Shown: piece by piece, positions 37,449-46,078 of the stretch
Position numbering within the stretch: position 1 is the stretch's first letter
How the letters are laid out: every line of letters begins with the position of its first letter
Assembly: GCF_000308815.1 (NCBI RefSeq)
Contig: NZ_BAFX01000206.1
Location: 79,522 to 143,521, forward strand
Direction of reading: 5' to 3'
Length of the DNA: 64,000 bases
From: Nocardia concava NBRC 100430
Lineage (GTDB): Bacteria; Actinomycetota; Actinomycetes; Mycobacteriales; Mycobacteriaceae
Program-made: the position numbers and the translations under genes
Notes under the pieces: model-generated
What the model was told of the DNA's origin: nothing
What the model saw: only the letters and a program-made list of their open reading frames with translations
Database searches by the model: none

Positions 37449-38438
37449 ATGATGGGCGTAGTGCGGTCTGAAGAACACCGGACGTTTCGCGGTGTGTTGA
37501 AGCGATTCGCCGCTGTTGCGGCGGCGGCCGCGCTGGTGTCGGCCGTTGGAGCGGCGCAGGCCACGGTCGGTACCGGCCGAGCCGTGGCCGCGCCGTCGGG
37601 CGGGTACCAGGAACTGTGGGTGCCCTCCAGCATGGGCCCGATCAAGGTCCAGGTGCAGTGGGCCGCCCGCGGCGGCAGCTCGGCCCTGTACCTGCTGGAC
37701 GGCTTGCGCGCTCCAGGCGACCACAGCCAGTGGACCTCCGACACCGACGCGCTGCGCCAATTCGTCGGCGACGACGTCACTCTCGTGTTCCCGGTGGGCG
37801 GCCACTCCAGCTTCTACACCGACTGGCTGCGCCCGAGCAGCACCAACGGCCAGACCATCACCTACCGCTGGGAAACCTTCCTCACCGAGGAACTCCCCAA
37901 CTTCCTCGCCGGCTACGGCGTCTCCCGCACCAACAACGCCATAGTCGGCCCCTCCATGGGCGGCAACGCCGCCCTCACCCTCGCCGCCCACCACCGAGAC
38001 CAATTCCGTTTCGCCGGTTCCTTCTCCGGCTACGTGAACCCCACCTTCCCGCTGTGGAACGAGGGCATGCGCGCCGCCATGCGCGACGAGGGCAACTTCA
38101 ACCTCGACGACATGTGGGGCCCGATCACCAACCCCGCCTGGACCCGCAACGACGCCACCGTCCAGGCTGAGCTCCTCCGCGGCCTCCCCATGTACATCTG
38201 GAGCGGCAACGGCGTCCCCACCGCCGCGGACCTGACCAACACCGTAGGCAACACAGTCAACGCCATGGCCCTCGAGGCAATGACCCAAACCGCCACCAAC
38301 ATCCTCCGAACCCGCCTCGCAGCCTTGGGAATCCCCGCCCGAGTAGACATCGGCCCCGGCACCCACACCTGGCCCTACTGGCAAGAGGCCCTCCGCACCG
38401 CCCGCCCCCTGATCCTCGACGCCCTGTCCGCCCACTGA
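37449..38438 (+). CDS. Secreted mycolyltransferase/esterase of the antigen 85 family
   Basis: 329 residues. A basic start and hydrophobic segment (about residues 17-42, ending AVAAPSGG) form a signal peptide. The mature part begins YQELWVPSSMGPIKVQVQW, the Ag85 pattern. The nucleophile is in GPSMGGNAAL and the catalytic His in GTHTWPYWQEAL, matching the Ser and His of the Ag85 triad. DGLRAPGDHSQW is the loop that follows the first strands in this family. Such enzymes transfer mycolic acids to trehalose and arabinogalactan in the envelope, which points to a mycolate-producing host. GGGAGGGG lies just before the first of two adjacent ATG codons. A hairpin terminator follows. Confidence 0.93.
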   Translation: MMGVVRSEEHRTFRGVLKRFAAVAAAAALVSAVGAAQATVGTGRAVAAPSGGYQELWVPSSMGPIKVQVQWAARGGSSALYLLDGLRAPGDHSQWTSDTDALRQFVGDDVTLVFPVGGHSSFYTDWLRPSSTNGQTITYRWETFLTEELPNFLAGYGVSRTNNAIVGPSMGGNAALTLAAHHRDQFRFAGSFSGYVNPTFPLWNEGMRAAMRDEGNFNLDDMWGPITNPAWTRNDATVQAELLRGLPMYIWSGNGVPTAADLTNTVGNTVNAMALEAMTQTATNILRTRLAALGIPARVDIGPGTHTWPYWQEALRTARPLILDALSAH

Positions 38439-38455
38439 ACTGGGCGTAGAACAGC

Positions 38456-38482
38456 GAAGCCGCAGGTCATCCCTGCGGCTTC
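38456..38482 (+). terminator. Hairpin terminator after the Ag85-like gene
   Basis: An 11-bp perfect stem (GAAGCCGCAGG / CCTGCGGCTTC) with a 5-nt loop begins 17 bp after the stop codon. There is no T-run, as is common in high-GC actinobacteria. It may serve both directions, since the next gene converges. Confidence 0.7.
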
Positions 38483-38555
38483 GTCCGGTCTACAACGTTG
38501 TCCGAAATCTGTTCTGGTTCACGATCACTCCCCGGGGCGTGAACCCGAGGTCTCG

Positions 38556-38843
38556 CTACGCGGGGTTGTAGTCGCAGTCGATGTAGATCTCATCGGCATC
38601 GGCCGAGACGAGGACATAGCCGGGGATGATCGGACAAGACCAGTTGCCTGGTTCGCCCGCGGCATGCCCGGCACACGCCTCACCCGGCGTCTTGACGTGC
38701 TCGTCGCCGGTAACCGGGTCATACAAACAGACCTGATCAGGCACATCGGCGGAGGCCGGACTGGCTGCGGGAACCGCAAATCCGGCGAAACCGGCAGCGG
38801 CCACCACCAACATGGCGGCATGGTTTCGAACGGTGAACTGCAT
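38556..38843 (-). CDS. Small secreted protein, function unknown
   Basis: 95 residues. ATG 38843 is chosen because GAGGAG lies 6 nt upstream. MQFTVRNH is followed by an Ala/Gly/Val-rich segment to about residue 32 (ASPASADVPD), a clear signal peptide with an Ala-x-Ala-type end. The mature domain has four Cys (VCLYD, EACAG, SCPII, IDCDY), so two disulphides are possible. The fold is not recognised. It is convergent with the Ag85-like gene and downstream of the DUF4265 gene on the same strand (99 bp gap). Confidence 0.75.
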   Translation of the reverse strand: MQFTVRNHAAMLVVAAAGFAGFAVPAASPASADVPDQVCLYDPVTGDEHVKTPGEACAGHAAGEPGNWSCPIIPGYVLVSADADEIYIDCDYNPA

Positions 38844-38942
38844 ATCGTGCTCCTCGATTGATCGTTTGGGCGCAAGCACCCTAGCCCGGTCACATCCCAA
38901 AGGCGACTGGACGTTCGACCATCTGCCGACTGGCCCCCGGTC

Positions 38943-39422
38943 CTATTGGTCGGTGGCCGCACGCCATTCGTCGGTGACGCAACCTTCCTCGTAATGCCAC
39001 CGACCCTCCTCCGCGCCCTGAAGCACCAGATGCTTCACCGCGTGAAGGTCGGCGGTGGCCGGCACATGCAGGGCGACCAAGTTGAACCGGGCAAGGCCCT
39101 CGCCTTCAACCCCTAACGGCGCGAACGCATCCAACACCGCTTGTCTCGCCTCGACCTCACCGCCGCCACCGATCGGGACGATGCGAATCGTGCAATTGTC
39201 GGAATACTCCACGGCCTCCTCGACCCACAGCACGCCCTCGTCGTCGGCGGCGACCCGTACCACGTCCCCGGACGCATACCCGCGAACGAAGAACGGAATA
39301 TTGTTCAACTCAACGCAATCACCGCTGCGCCGATTCGCCCACATGCTCTCGGTCTTGGCGGGCGGCCACCCGTCCCCATCTTGCGGCAGTCGAAAAACCA
39401 CCTTCACCAACTCACCCGACAC
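38943..39422 (-). CDS. DUF4265 domain protein
   Basis: 159 residues from GTG 39422, chosen because GAGGAGG lies 6 nt upstream and the domain starts at once (VKVVFRLPQDGDGWPP). The sequence follows the DUF4265 pattern: a W-E/M-x-W segment, NIPFFVRGYASGDVV, then an acidic strand with VLWVEEAV. No catalytic role is established for this family. There is no signal or membrane segment, so it is cytoplasmic. The long upstream frame extension reads through low-similarity sequence and is not credible. Confidence 0.85.
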   Translation of the reverse strand: MSGELVKVVFRLPQDGDGWPPAKTESMWANRRSGDCVELNNIPFFVRGYASGDVVRVAADDEGVLWVEEAVEYSDNCTIRIVPIGGGGEVEARQAVLDAFAPLGVEGEGLARFNLVALHVPATADLHAVKHLVLQGAEEGRWHYEEGCVTDEWRAATDQ

Positions 39423-39584
39423 CGCTGCCTCCTCGCCTGCCATCACCCCGACCAGCATGCCAGGCTGCCCCTGCGTGCCCTGAACATCTGATGGGTAGCC
39501 CTGGGCAAAAGGCCACCGCTCGAATCGAATTAGGGGAATTCGCCCGATTACGCCCACCCCGCGCGGCTTGTAGTTTCTAACGGT

Positions 39585-39989
39585 ATGCCGCGTCGATTGA
39601 CAGCCCTGTTGGGTATCACCAGCCCGTTGTTCGCGATTGCCGTCGGTGTTGCCGCACCGCAGGCCGCCGCGGCCGAGACGGTCGTGCTGGCGCCCTGGGT
39701 CTCGTGCACTGGCAAGTGGTGCCGCAACGAAACCGACGACACCTATCGCCTGGACGTGATCTTCGACTGCGGTCGACAGGGGCAGCGCGTAGTCCGTGCC
39801 TACCTTCCGGCACACAGGACCTCGGTCGTGGCTGGTGGCTGTGGCAGTCATCGCGAGCGCTGTTCGACCGACCGCGAGCGCTGGTGCGACGAGGACTATC
39901 CGATCCTCGGCATTCGCTACGACACTGTGGTCGTCGACAACGGACCGATTCCGCCCTGGCCCTTCGGCGGCACAGGCTCGTCATACTGA
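39585..39989 (+). CDS. Secreted Cys-containing protein, function unknown
   Basis: 134 residues. MPRRLTALLG begins a signal peptide ending near AAPQAAAAET (residue 28-30). The mature part has six Cys (SCTGKWCRN, FDCGR, GGCGSHRERCS, WCDED), likely disulphide-bonded outside the membrane, and a C-terminal tail rich in Pro and Gly. No family is recognised. It is divergent from the DUF4265 gene, which starts about 160 bp away. Evidence that it is real: a well-formed signal peptide and codon-position GC typical of the neighbourhood. Confidence 0.65.
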   Translation: MPRRLTALLGITSPLFAIAVGVAAPQAAAAETVVLAPWVSCTGKWCRNETDDTYRLDVIFDCGRQGQRVVRAYLPAHRTSVVAGGCGSHRERCSTDRERWCDEDYPILGIRYDTVVVDNGPIPPWPFGGTGSSY

Positions 39990-40150
39990 ACGCGGAACAG
40001 CGGGTTCAGTGCCCGTCGCCCTGTCCCGCGCCCCGGAGCCACAGATTCGGTGACCGATTCGGGGCGGTTGTGGGGAAGCGTTGGGGGAGTGGACAATTCC
40101 GCGCGTCAAGATCACTTTTCGTCGTCTGTGGGCGGCGCGGGGAGGAAACT

Positions 40151-40372
40151 ATGAACGTCAAGCGTGGACTCGTTCGTACGGCGCTGGGCGCGGCCGTCAT
40201 TGCCGCCGGTGTCGTGACCGCCGCGGGCGTCGCGAGTGCCGATGTGCAGTTGCAGCCGTACAACGGCCAGGAGAACTCGGATATCAGTGGGTACGGGTCG
40301 GGTAGTGCCGCGGGGTCCGGGCATGCCCTCGGGGAGATGATCGGTCGACTGCTGTTCCACAACGGCGAGTAG
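40151..40372 (+). CDS. Small secreted Gly/Ser-rich protein, function unknown
   Basis: 73 residues. GGAGG lies 5 nt before the ATG. MNVKRGLVRTALGAAVIAAGVV..VASAD is a classic signal peptide cleaved after about residue 30. The 43-residue mature peptide has no Cys: a polar QLQPYNGQENSDISGYGSGS stretch, then a short amphipathic end. Small exported proteins of this layout are common in Nocardia and mycobacteria, without known roles. A strong terminator follows 12 bp after the stop, so it is a separate transcription unit from the sdh operon. Confidence 0.75.
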   Translation: MNVKRGLVRTALGAAVIAAGVVTAAGVASADVQLQPYNGQENSDISGYGSGSAAGSGHALGEMIGRLLFHNGE

Positions 40373-40384
40373 GTCGGCGATGTG

Positions 40385-40419
40385 GGGCCTCGTCCGGTAC
40401 GGCCGGACGAGGCCCTTTT
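40385..40419 (+). terminator. Rho-independent terminator
   Basis: A 12-bp perfect stem (GGGCCTCGTCCG / CGGACGAGGCCC) with a 7-nt loop is followed at once by TTTT. It separates the small secreted protein gene from the sdh operon. The remaining 107 bp to the sdhC start must contain the sdh promoter, but I see no clear boxes. Confidence 0.85.
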
Positions 40420-40526
40420 GCGTTGATGGCGGTTCGGTGCGGTAACGATCTTGTAGATGTTGCGAGTGGTTTGCTGGTTGGAGGGTGTGGGTCGGTAGGT
40501 TCTGGGCTCGAGGAGGTCCTGGAGCG

Positions 40527-41300
40527 ATGACGCCTACTGCCGAGAAGGTGGAGATTGCTGACGGGGGGCATGAGGTTGCGCGGGGGCCGGTGGTGGCGCG
40601 GGCGCAGTGGGGGTGGCGGGGGCGGCCGTCTTCGGTGACGCTCAAGCTGGTTATGGCCGGTACGGGGATTGTGTTCGCGCTCTTCGTGCTGGTGCACATG
40701 ATCGGCAATCTGAAGGTGTATCTGGGGGCCGAGCACTTCGACGAGTATGCGCATTGGCTGCGGACGTTGTTCGAGCCGTTGTTGCCCTACGAGGGCACGC
40801 TGTGGATCTTCCGGGTAGTGCTGCTGAGTTGCTTGATCGCCCATGTCGGCTCCGCGGTGTTGTTGACCGGGCGGGCGCACCGGGCGCGCGGGCGGTTTCG
40901 GCGCAAGGGGCTCGGGCTGCGGTCGTTCACTGCTCGCACGATGTTGGTGAGCGGGCTGGTGTTGTTGCTGTTCATCATCTTTCACATCCTCGACCTGACC
41001 GTGGGGGCGCGGCCGTTCGCGAGCGACGAGTTCGAGGACGCGACCCGGACCACCAGCTACGCCTACGACAATCTGATCGCCAGCTTCGAGCGGCCCGCGG
41101 TGGGAGCGTTCTATCTGCTGGCGATGGCCGTGCTCGGGGCGCATCTGATACACGGATTGTGGACCGCGGTCAATGATCTGGGCATTACCGGCCAGCGGCT
41201 GCGGCAGGTGTGCGTGGCGATCGGCGGGGTGCTGGCGCTGGCGGTGATGGTCGGCAATATGACGATTCCGATCGCGGTGTGGACAGGGGTGGTGTCATGA
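40527..41300 (+). CDS. sdhC: Succinate dehydrogenase membrane anchor, cytochrome b type (Sdh1 family)
   Basis: 257 residues with five hydrophobic helices, starting near residues 40, 95, 137, 185 and 230. His residues within or beside helices (LVHMIGN, CLIAHVGS, IIFHILD, GAHLIHG) are candidate haem ligands, as in the single-subunit cytochrome b558 of Bacillus-type and mycobacterial Sdh1 enzymes. It anchors the flavoprotein and iron-sulphur subunits and passes electrons to quinone. ATG 40527 is chosen over one 42 bp upstream because GAGGAGG and GGAG lie just ahead of it. Its TGA overlaps the sdhA ATG, so the operon is translationally coupled. Confidence 0.92.
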   Translation: MTPTAEKVEIADGGHEVARGPVVARAQWGWRGRPSSVTLKLVMAGTGIVFALFVLVHMIGNLKVYLGAEHFDEYAHWLRTLFEPLLPYEGTLWIFRVVLLSCLIAHVGSAVLLTGRAHRARGRFRRKGLGLRSFTARTMLVSGLVLLLFIIFHILDLTVGARPFASDEFEDATRTTSYAYDNLIASFERPAVGAFYLLAMAVLGAHLIHGLWTAVNDLGITGQRLRQVCVAIGGVLALAVMVGNMTIPIAVWTGVVS

Positions 41301-43249
41301 CGATCGATCCACTGGCTGGACTGCGCACGATCGGAGCGCCGATCTCCGGCGGTGTGCCCGAGGGGGATCCGGCGCAAGCATGGCAGCAGCGGTGCCTGGA
41401 CTACCGGCTCGTCAGCCCGCTGAATCGCCGCAAGTTCACCGTGATCGTGGTCGGCACCGGACTGGCCGGTGCGGGCTGCGCGGCCGCGCTGGCCGAACTC
41501 GGTTACCACGTAGAGAGTTTCACCTTCCACGATGCCCCGCGCCGGGCGCACAGCGTCGCCGCCCAGGGCGGTATCAATGCCGCGCGGGCCCGCAAGGTCG
41601 ACAACGACAGCATCGAACGCTTCGTCAAGGACACCGTGAAGGGCGGGGATTTCCGTGCCCGCGAGGCGGATTGCTTCCGCCTGGCCCGGGAGTCGACGCG
41701 CGTGATCGACCATATGAACGCCATCGGCGCACCCTTCGCCCGCGAGTACGGCGGCAGCTTGGCAACCAGATCCTTTGGTGGCGTGCAGGTTTCGCGCACC
41801 TATTACACGCGTGGGCAGACCGGGCAGCAGCTGCAGGTCGCCGCCAGCCAGGCCCTGCTGCGGCAGGTGCACGCCGGCACGGTCAACCTGCACACCCGCA
41901 GCGAGATGCTCGACCTCATTGTCGACGACGGCCGCGCGCAGGGCATCGTCACCCGCGACCTGGTCACCGGCAAGGTCACCGCCACCACCGGGCACGCGGT
42001 GGTGCTGGCGACCGGCGGCTACGGCAATGTCTTCTACAAGTCCACGCTGGCACGCAATTCCAACGCGACCGCGACCTGGCGGGCACATATGCGTGGCGCC
42101 CTGTTCGCCTCACCCGCGTTCATCCAATTCCATCCGACCGCCTTGCCGGTGAATTCGGAATGGCAGTCCAAGACCATCCTGATGAGTGAATCGCTGCGCA
42201 ATGACGGCCGCATCTGGGTCCCCAAGCGCGCCGGAGACGACCGCGACCCCAACACGATTCCCGACAGCGAGCGCGACTACTACCTCGAGCGCATGTATCC
42301 GTCGTACGGCAATCTGTCCCCGCGCGACGTCTCCTCGCGGGCCGCCCGCACCCAGATCGACTCCGGCCACGGCGTCGGCCCGCTGAAAAACAGTGTGTAC
42401 CTGGACTTCCGGGACGCCCTGGCCCGCCTGGGACGAGACACCATCGCCGAACGCTACGGCAACCTCTTCTCGATGTACCGCGACGCCACCGGCGAGGACC
42501 CCTACGTCACCCCCATGCGGATCGCACCCGGCGCACACTTCTCGATGGGCGGCCTGTGGGCCGACTTCGACCAGATGACCTCCATACCAGGCCTTTTCGT
42601 CGCGGGCGAGGCAAGCTGGGGATACCACGGCGCGAACCGCCTGGGCGCGAACTCCCTGCTCTCGGCCTGCGTCGACGGCTGGTTCACCCTGCCCTACGCG
42701 GTGCCCAACTACCTGGCCGGTCTGCTGGGGACCACACCGCTGAAAGCCGATGATCCCGCGGTGACCACGACGCTGACCGAGGTGAGCGATCGAGTCGAAT
42801 CCCTGCTGTCGATCGGCGGCAGCCAAGGCCCCGACCGCTTCCACCGCAGGCTCGGCGAACTGCTGTACGCCGGTTGCGGCGTCTCCCGCTCAGCTCAGGG
42901 CTTGGCGGACACCATCGGCGCGATCGACAAGCTGACCGCCGAGTTCTGGACCGACCTCCGTGTCGCCGGCACCGGCGAGCAATTCAACCAGGAACTCGAA
43001 AAGGCCGGGCGCGTAGCCGATTTCCTCGGCCTGGCCCGACTGATGTGCATCGACGCACTCGACCGCGACGAATCCTGCGGCGCGCACTTCCGCGTCGAAC
43101 ACCAGACCCCGGATGGCGAGGCCCAGCGCGACGATGCCGACTGGGCCTTCGTATCCGCCTGGGAATACCGCCCCGACGGCCCGCAGGTCCGCCACGACGA
43201 GCCGCTGACGTTCTCCGCCGTCCCACTCCAGACGAGGAACTACGTATGA
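41297..43249 (+). CDS. sdhA: Succinate dehydrogenase/fumarate reductase flavoprotein subunit
   Basis: 650 residues. The FAD-binding fold starts at VIVVGTGLAGAGCAAALAE (about residue 50). HSVAAQGGINAA holds the His that covalently binds FAD. The FHPTALP segment and the GEASWGYHGANRLGANSLL segment form the dicarboxylate site and the second FAD contact. It oxidises succinate to fumarate on the cytoplasmic side. The length and N-terminal extension fit the Sdh1 type (M. tuberculosis Rv0248c) rather than the shorter SdhA of the sdhCDAB operon. The start overlaps the sdhC stop (ATGA) and the stop overlaps the sdhB start (ATGA). Confidence 0.96.
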   Translation: MTIDPLAGLRTIGAPISGGVPEGDPAQAWQQRCLDYRLVSPLNRRKFTVIVVGTGLAGAGCAAALAELGYHVESFTFHDAPRRAHSVAAQGGINAARARKVDNDSIERFVKDTVKGGDFRAREADCFRLARESTRVIDHMNAIGAPFAREYGGSLATRSFGGVQVSRTYYTRGQTGQQLQVAASQALLRQVHAGTVNLHTRSEMLDLIVDDGRAQGIVTRDLVTGKVTATTGHAVVLATGGYGNVFYKSTLARNSNATATWRAHMRGALFASPAFIQFHPTALPVNSEWQSKTILMSESLRNDGRIWVPKRAGDDRDPNTIPDSERDYYLERMYPSYGNLSPRDVSSRAARTQIDSGHGVGPLKNSVYLDFRDALARLGRDTIAERYGNLFSMYRDATGEDPYVTPMRIAPGAHFSMGGLWADFDQMTSIPGLFVAGEASWGYHGANRLGANSLLSACVDGWFTLPYAVPNYLAGLLGTTPLKADDPAVTTTLTEVSDRVESLLSIGGSQGPDRFHRRLGELLYAGCGVSRSAQGLADTIGAIDKLTAEFWTDLRVAGTGEQFNQELEKAGRVADFLGLARLMCIDALDRDESCGAHFRVEHQTPDGEAQRDDADWAFVSAWEYRPDGPQVRHDEPLTFSAVPLQTRNYV

Positions 43250-43995
43250 GGCTGAGGCTGCAGATCTGGCGACAGGCCGACACCGCCACCCCCGGCGGCT
43301 ACGAGGAGTACGTCGTCGACGACGCCGCCCCCGAGATGTCGCTGCTCGAACTCCTCGACCGGCTCAACGACACCCTCGTCGCCGAGGGCCGCGACCCGGT
43401 CGCCTTCGACTCCGACTGCCGCGAAGGCGTCTGCGGCTCTTGCGGAATCACCGTCGACGGCCGCCCCCACGGCCCCGTCGCCAACACGCCGTCCTGCCGT
43501 CAGCACGTGCGCTCGTTCGCCGACGGCGCGCGCATCCGCCTCGAACCCCTGCGCTCGGCCGCCTACCCGGTGGTCCGCGATCTCGTCGTCGACCGCTCCG
43601 CCCTGGACCGCCTGATCGAGGCCGGCGGCCACATCGCCGTCGACGCGGGCACCGCCGCCGACGCCGACACCGAACCCCTCCCGCACGACGATGCCGAGTA
43701 CGCCCTGGATTTCGCGGCCTGCATCGGCTGCGGCGCCTGCGTGGCCGCCTGCCCGAACGGGGCCGCGCACCTGTACGCGGGCGCGAAACTGCTGCACCTG
43801 GGCACCGTGACCCGGGGCCGCCAGGAACGCGGCCGCCGCGCCCGCGATCTGATCGGGCAGATGGAGCAGGAGTTCGGCCCCTGCTCCAGCTACGGCGAAT
43901 GCTCCCAGGTCTGCCCCGAATCCATTCCGCTCACCGCCGTCGCCGCCGTCAACCGCGAGGTGGTGTGGGCCCGCCTCCGCGGCCCCAAGAACTGA
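43246..43995 (+). CDS. sdhB: Succinate dehydrogenase iron-sulphur subunit
   Basis: 249 residues. The N-terminal ferredoxin-like domain has CREGVCGSC and a later Cys (TPSCRQH) for the [2Fe-2S] cluster. The C-terminal domain has CIGCGACVAACP and CSSYGECSQVCPESIP, the ligands of the [4Fe-4S] and [3Fe-4S] clusters. It carries electrons from FAD to the membrane anchor. The start codon overlaps the sdhA stop (ATGA). It is last in the sdh operon; the next gene starts 105 bp on and looks unrelated. Confidence 0.96.
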   Translation: MRLRLQIWRQADTATPGGYEEYVVDDAAPEMSLLELLDRLNDTLVAEGRDPVAFDSDCREGVCGSCGITVDGRPHGPVANTPSCRQHVRSFADGARIRLEPLRSAAYPVVRDLVVDRSALDRLIEAGGHIAVDAGTAADADTEPLPHDDAEYALDFAACIGCGACVAACPNGAAHLYAGAKLLHLGTVTRGRQERGRRARDLIGQMEQEFGPCSSYGECSQVCPESIPLTAVAAVNREVVWARLRGPKN

Positions 43996-44100
43996 ACCCT
44001 GCCTTCGTCCAACAATTCCCGCCGATCATCTTTGTATCACCCTGTCCAACAGCGAATTCCGCTCCAACTTGCTACAGTCTCGCTCAGTTCGAGGGAGGCG

Positions 44101-46053
44101 ATGCCCGTGTTCGAGGGCCGGGTCGGACTGCTGGGGTTGATCGACGATCTGATCGAGATTCCGTCGAAGCAGGATATCGGGATTACGAAACCGGTGCAGG
44201 TGCTGGAAGGCTGCGGCGGGTCGGGGCGCACGGCCTTGCTGGACGAGCTGCAGCGCAAATGGCATGAGCACACCCCAATAGTGCTGGTGCGTCCGCTGGA
44301 ACTGCCCGAGAACGAGGCCAACCCGTCGCGCCCGATTCTGGCGGCGATCATGCTCGGCCTGAGTCTCGGTGTCGACGGATACCGGATCGCATTTCCGCGG
44401 GTTGTGGTGGCCCTGATCGCACTTCGGGAGAATTTCGCCGATATCGCGGAGGACGGTCGCGTTCCGCATCTGTACGCGAAGCTGAACGGGTATGGGCATC
44501 GCGACGATCTGATCGGCTTGATCCTCGATCTGATCAGGGGCATGGGTGGGATGGCCGCCGATGCCGGAATCCCCGGGATTCACCTGATTGTGCCCGTGGC
44601 CGTGCAACGGCTGTCGGCGCTGGTGGCCGATCGACTGCGGCATGGGCGCTTCGTCACGCGGTTCACCTGGGGTTCGGCGGTGGATTGGTTCGGCCATGAG
44701 GATCGAGATCTGCGCGGGTCCGGCGCGGAGGCCCTGGTGAATCTCAGCCTGAGATCCCGAAATTCGAATCCGGACACCCGTCAGGGTGTGGACGACGTGC
44801 TGACCCGCGCTCTGCTCGCCGATCTCCGGCACAGCGCGGCGAAGGTGCATGCGCGCACCTCCAATGCCGTTGTCCTGCTCGATGACGGCGACGCCGAAGC
44901 GGCGGTCGCGTTCACCGGCTCGCTGCTGCGGGCGCGCACCGTGCTCGCGGCGGTGCGGGGCCTGTTGCCGGATCCGCTCACCGTGATCACCACCAGTTCC
45001 GGTGTGCTCGCGACGGAAGTGGGTTGGCATCTGCCGGAACCGGCGATAGTGACCGATCCGCCGAGATCCTCGCCGCTCACCCCGCCCGTGCCGCTGTGGG
45101 CCAGGCTGCGGCTGGCCGACTTCACCGATCTCGAGGTCTCGACGCTGGCGATGGCCGCGGATCCGATCGAGGGCGGACGGATCAGTGCCGCCGTCCATCG
45201 GCTGACCAAAGGGCATCCGGCCGCGACGGTGCTGCTGCTCGAGAAGTTCGCGGCCGCTTCCGATTCGGCGCGATCGCGCGAAACCGGCCTGATGCTCGCC
45301 GATCTGCTGCGTGCCCCGGGACCCGAGGCGCGGTACACGGTCGAGCGCTATCTGCTCCGTGTCTTCGCTCGCGGCCTGAGCAGGCGGCGGCTGGTCGGCG
45401 AGAATGTGGTGGAGGCGCTGATCACGGTGTCGGCGGCCCGGAACAAGCGCGAGGCCGTCGCGGCGCTGGGACCGGTCCTGCCGCCCGGAGCCGAACACGA
45501 TACGGCGCTGTTCGAATCGGGCCCGCTCTGGCGCAGTGACGGCACCGAGGAGCGGTTGCCCCCGCTGCTGCGGCTGCTCGGCCTGCGGGCGCTCGCCGCG
45601 CGCACCGATCCGGCCACCGGGTGGGATCGGGTCTTCCGGCTGCTCGTCAACGCGGTCGATCGCGACGACGCGGGCAGGTTGCTGTATACCCGTCTGCTGC
45701 ACGGTATTTCGGCGGTCACGACTCCGCTGGCCGACGAACTGCCGCGGTTGCCCGCGCGCGACTGGCTGGCCCGGTTCGACGAGGTCATCTCCGTAGCCGA
45801 CCCCCGGCGCCCCGATCGCGCGCTCATCGAAGGTCCCGATCGCGCGCACACTCTGCATGAGCACCTCGGCGTATTGCTCGCCGTGCTTCCCGAACTCGAC
45901 TCCGATCTTCCGCTCGTCCCGAATGACGAGATCGGGCAACTCTATTCGCGTGTGGCCGACAGTTATTCCGAGCTGGCGCGCTACGCCGGTGATCGCGGTC
46001 CCTTCGTGCAGCGTGCGGGTGAATCCCGTAGGCGCGCCTGGAGATTCCAGTGA
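44101..46053 (+). CDS. P-loop protein with degenerate Walker A, partner of the next gene; function unknown
   Basis: 650 residues, cytoplasmic, no membrane segment. After VFEGRVGLLGLID comes a strand and the loop GCGGSGRTALLDEL (residues 37-50). This is a Walker A-like motif in which Arg replaces the usual Lys, so ATP hydrolysis may be lost or altered. VVLLDDGDAE near residue 258 could be the Walker B strand. The second half is helical and Arg-rich. The layout recalls STAND/AAA-type ATPases whose second half senses a partner, but no named family is recognised. The ATG has GAGG 6 nt upstream; GTG 44107 is an alternative. The stop is 25 bp before the next gene, a membrane-anchored binding protein, and the two are probably co-transcribed. 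Confidence 0.75.
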   Translation: MPVFEGRVGLLGLIDDLIEIPSKQDIGITKPVQVLEGCGGSGRTALLDELQRKWHEHTPIVLVRPLELPENEANPSRPILAAIMLGLSLGVDGYRIAFPRVVVALIALRENFADIAEDGRVPHLYAKLNGYGHRDDLIGLILDLIRGMGGMAADAGIPGIHLIVPVAVQRLSALVADRLRHGRFVTRFTWGSAVDWFGHEDRDLRGSGAEALVNLSLRSRNSNPDTRQGVDDVLTRALLADLRHSAAKVHARTSNAVVLLDDGDAEAAVAFTGSLLRARTVLAAVRGLLPDPLTVITTSSGVLATEVGWHLPEPAIVTDPPRSSPLTPPVPLWARLRLADFTDLEVSTLAMAADPIEGGRISAAVHRLTKGHPAATVLLLEKFAAASDSARSRETGLMLADLLRAPGPEARYTVERYLLRVFARGLSRRRLVGENVVEALITVSAARNKREAVAALGPVLPPGAEHDTALFESGPLWRSDGTEERLPPLLRLLGLRALAARTDPATGWDRVFRLLVNAVDRDDAGRLLYTRLLHGISAVTTPLADELPRLPARDWLARFDEVISVADPRRPDRALIEGPDRAHTLHEHLGVLLAVLPELDSDLPLVPNDEIGQLYSRVADSYSELARYAGDRGPFVQRAGESRRRAWRFQ

Positions 46054-46078
46054 CCCGCAGCTAGAAAGGCACTCGACC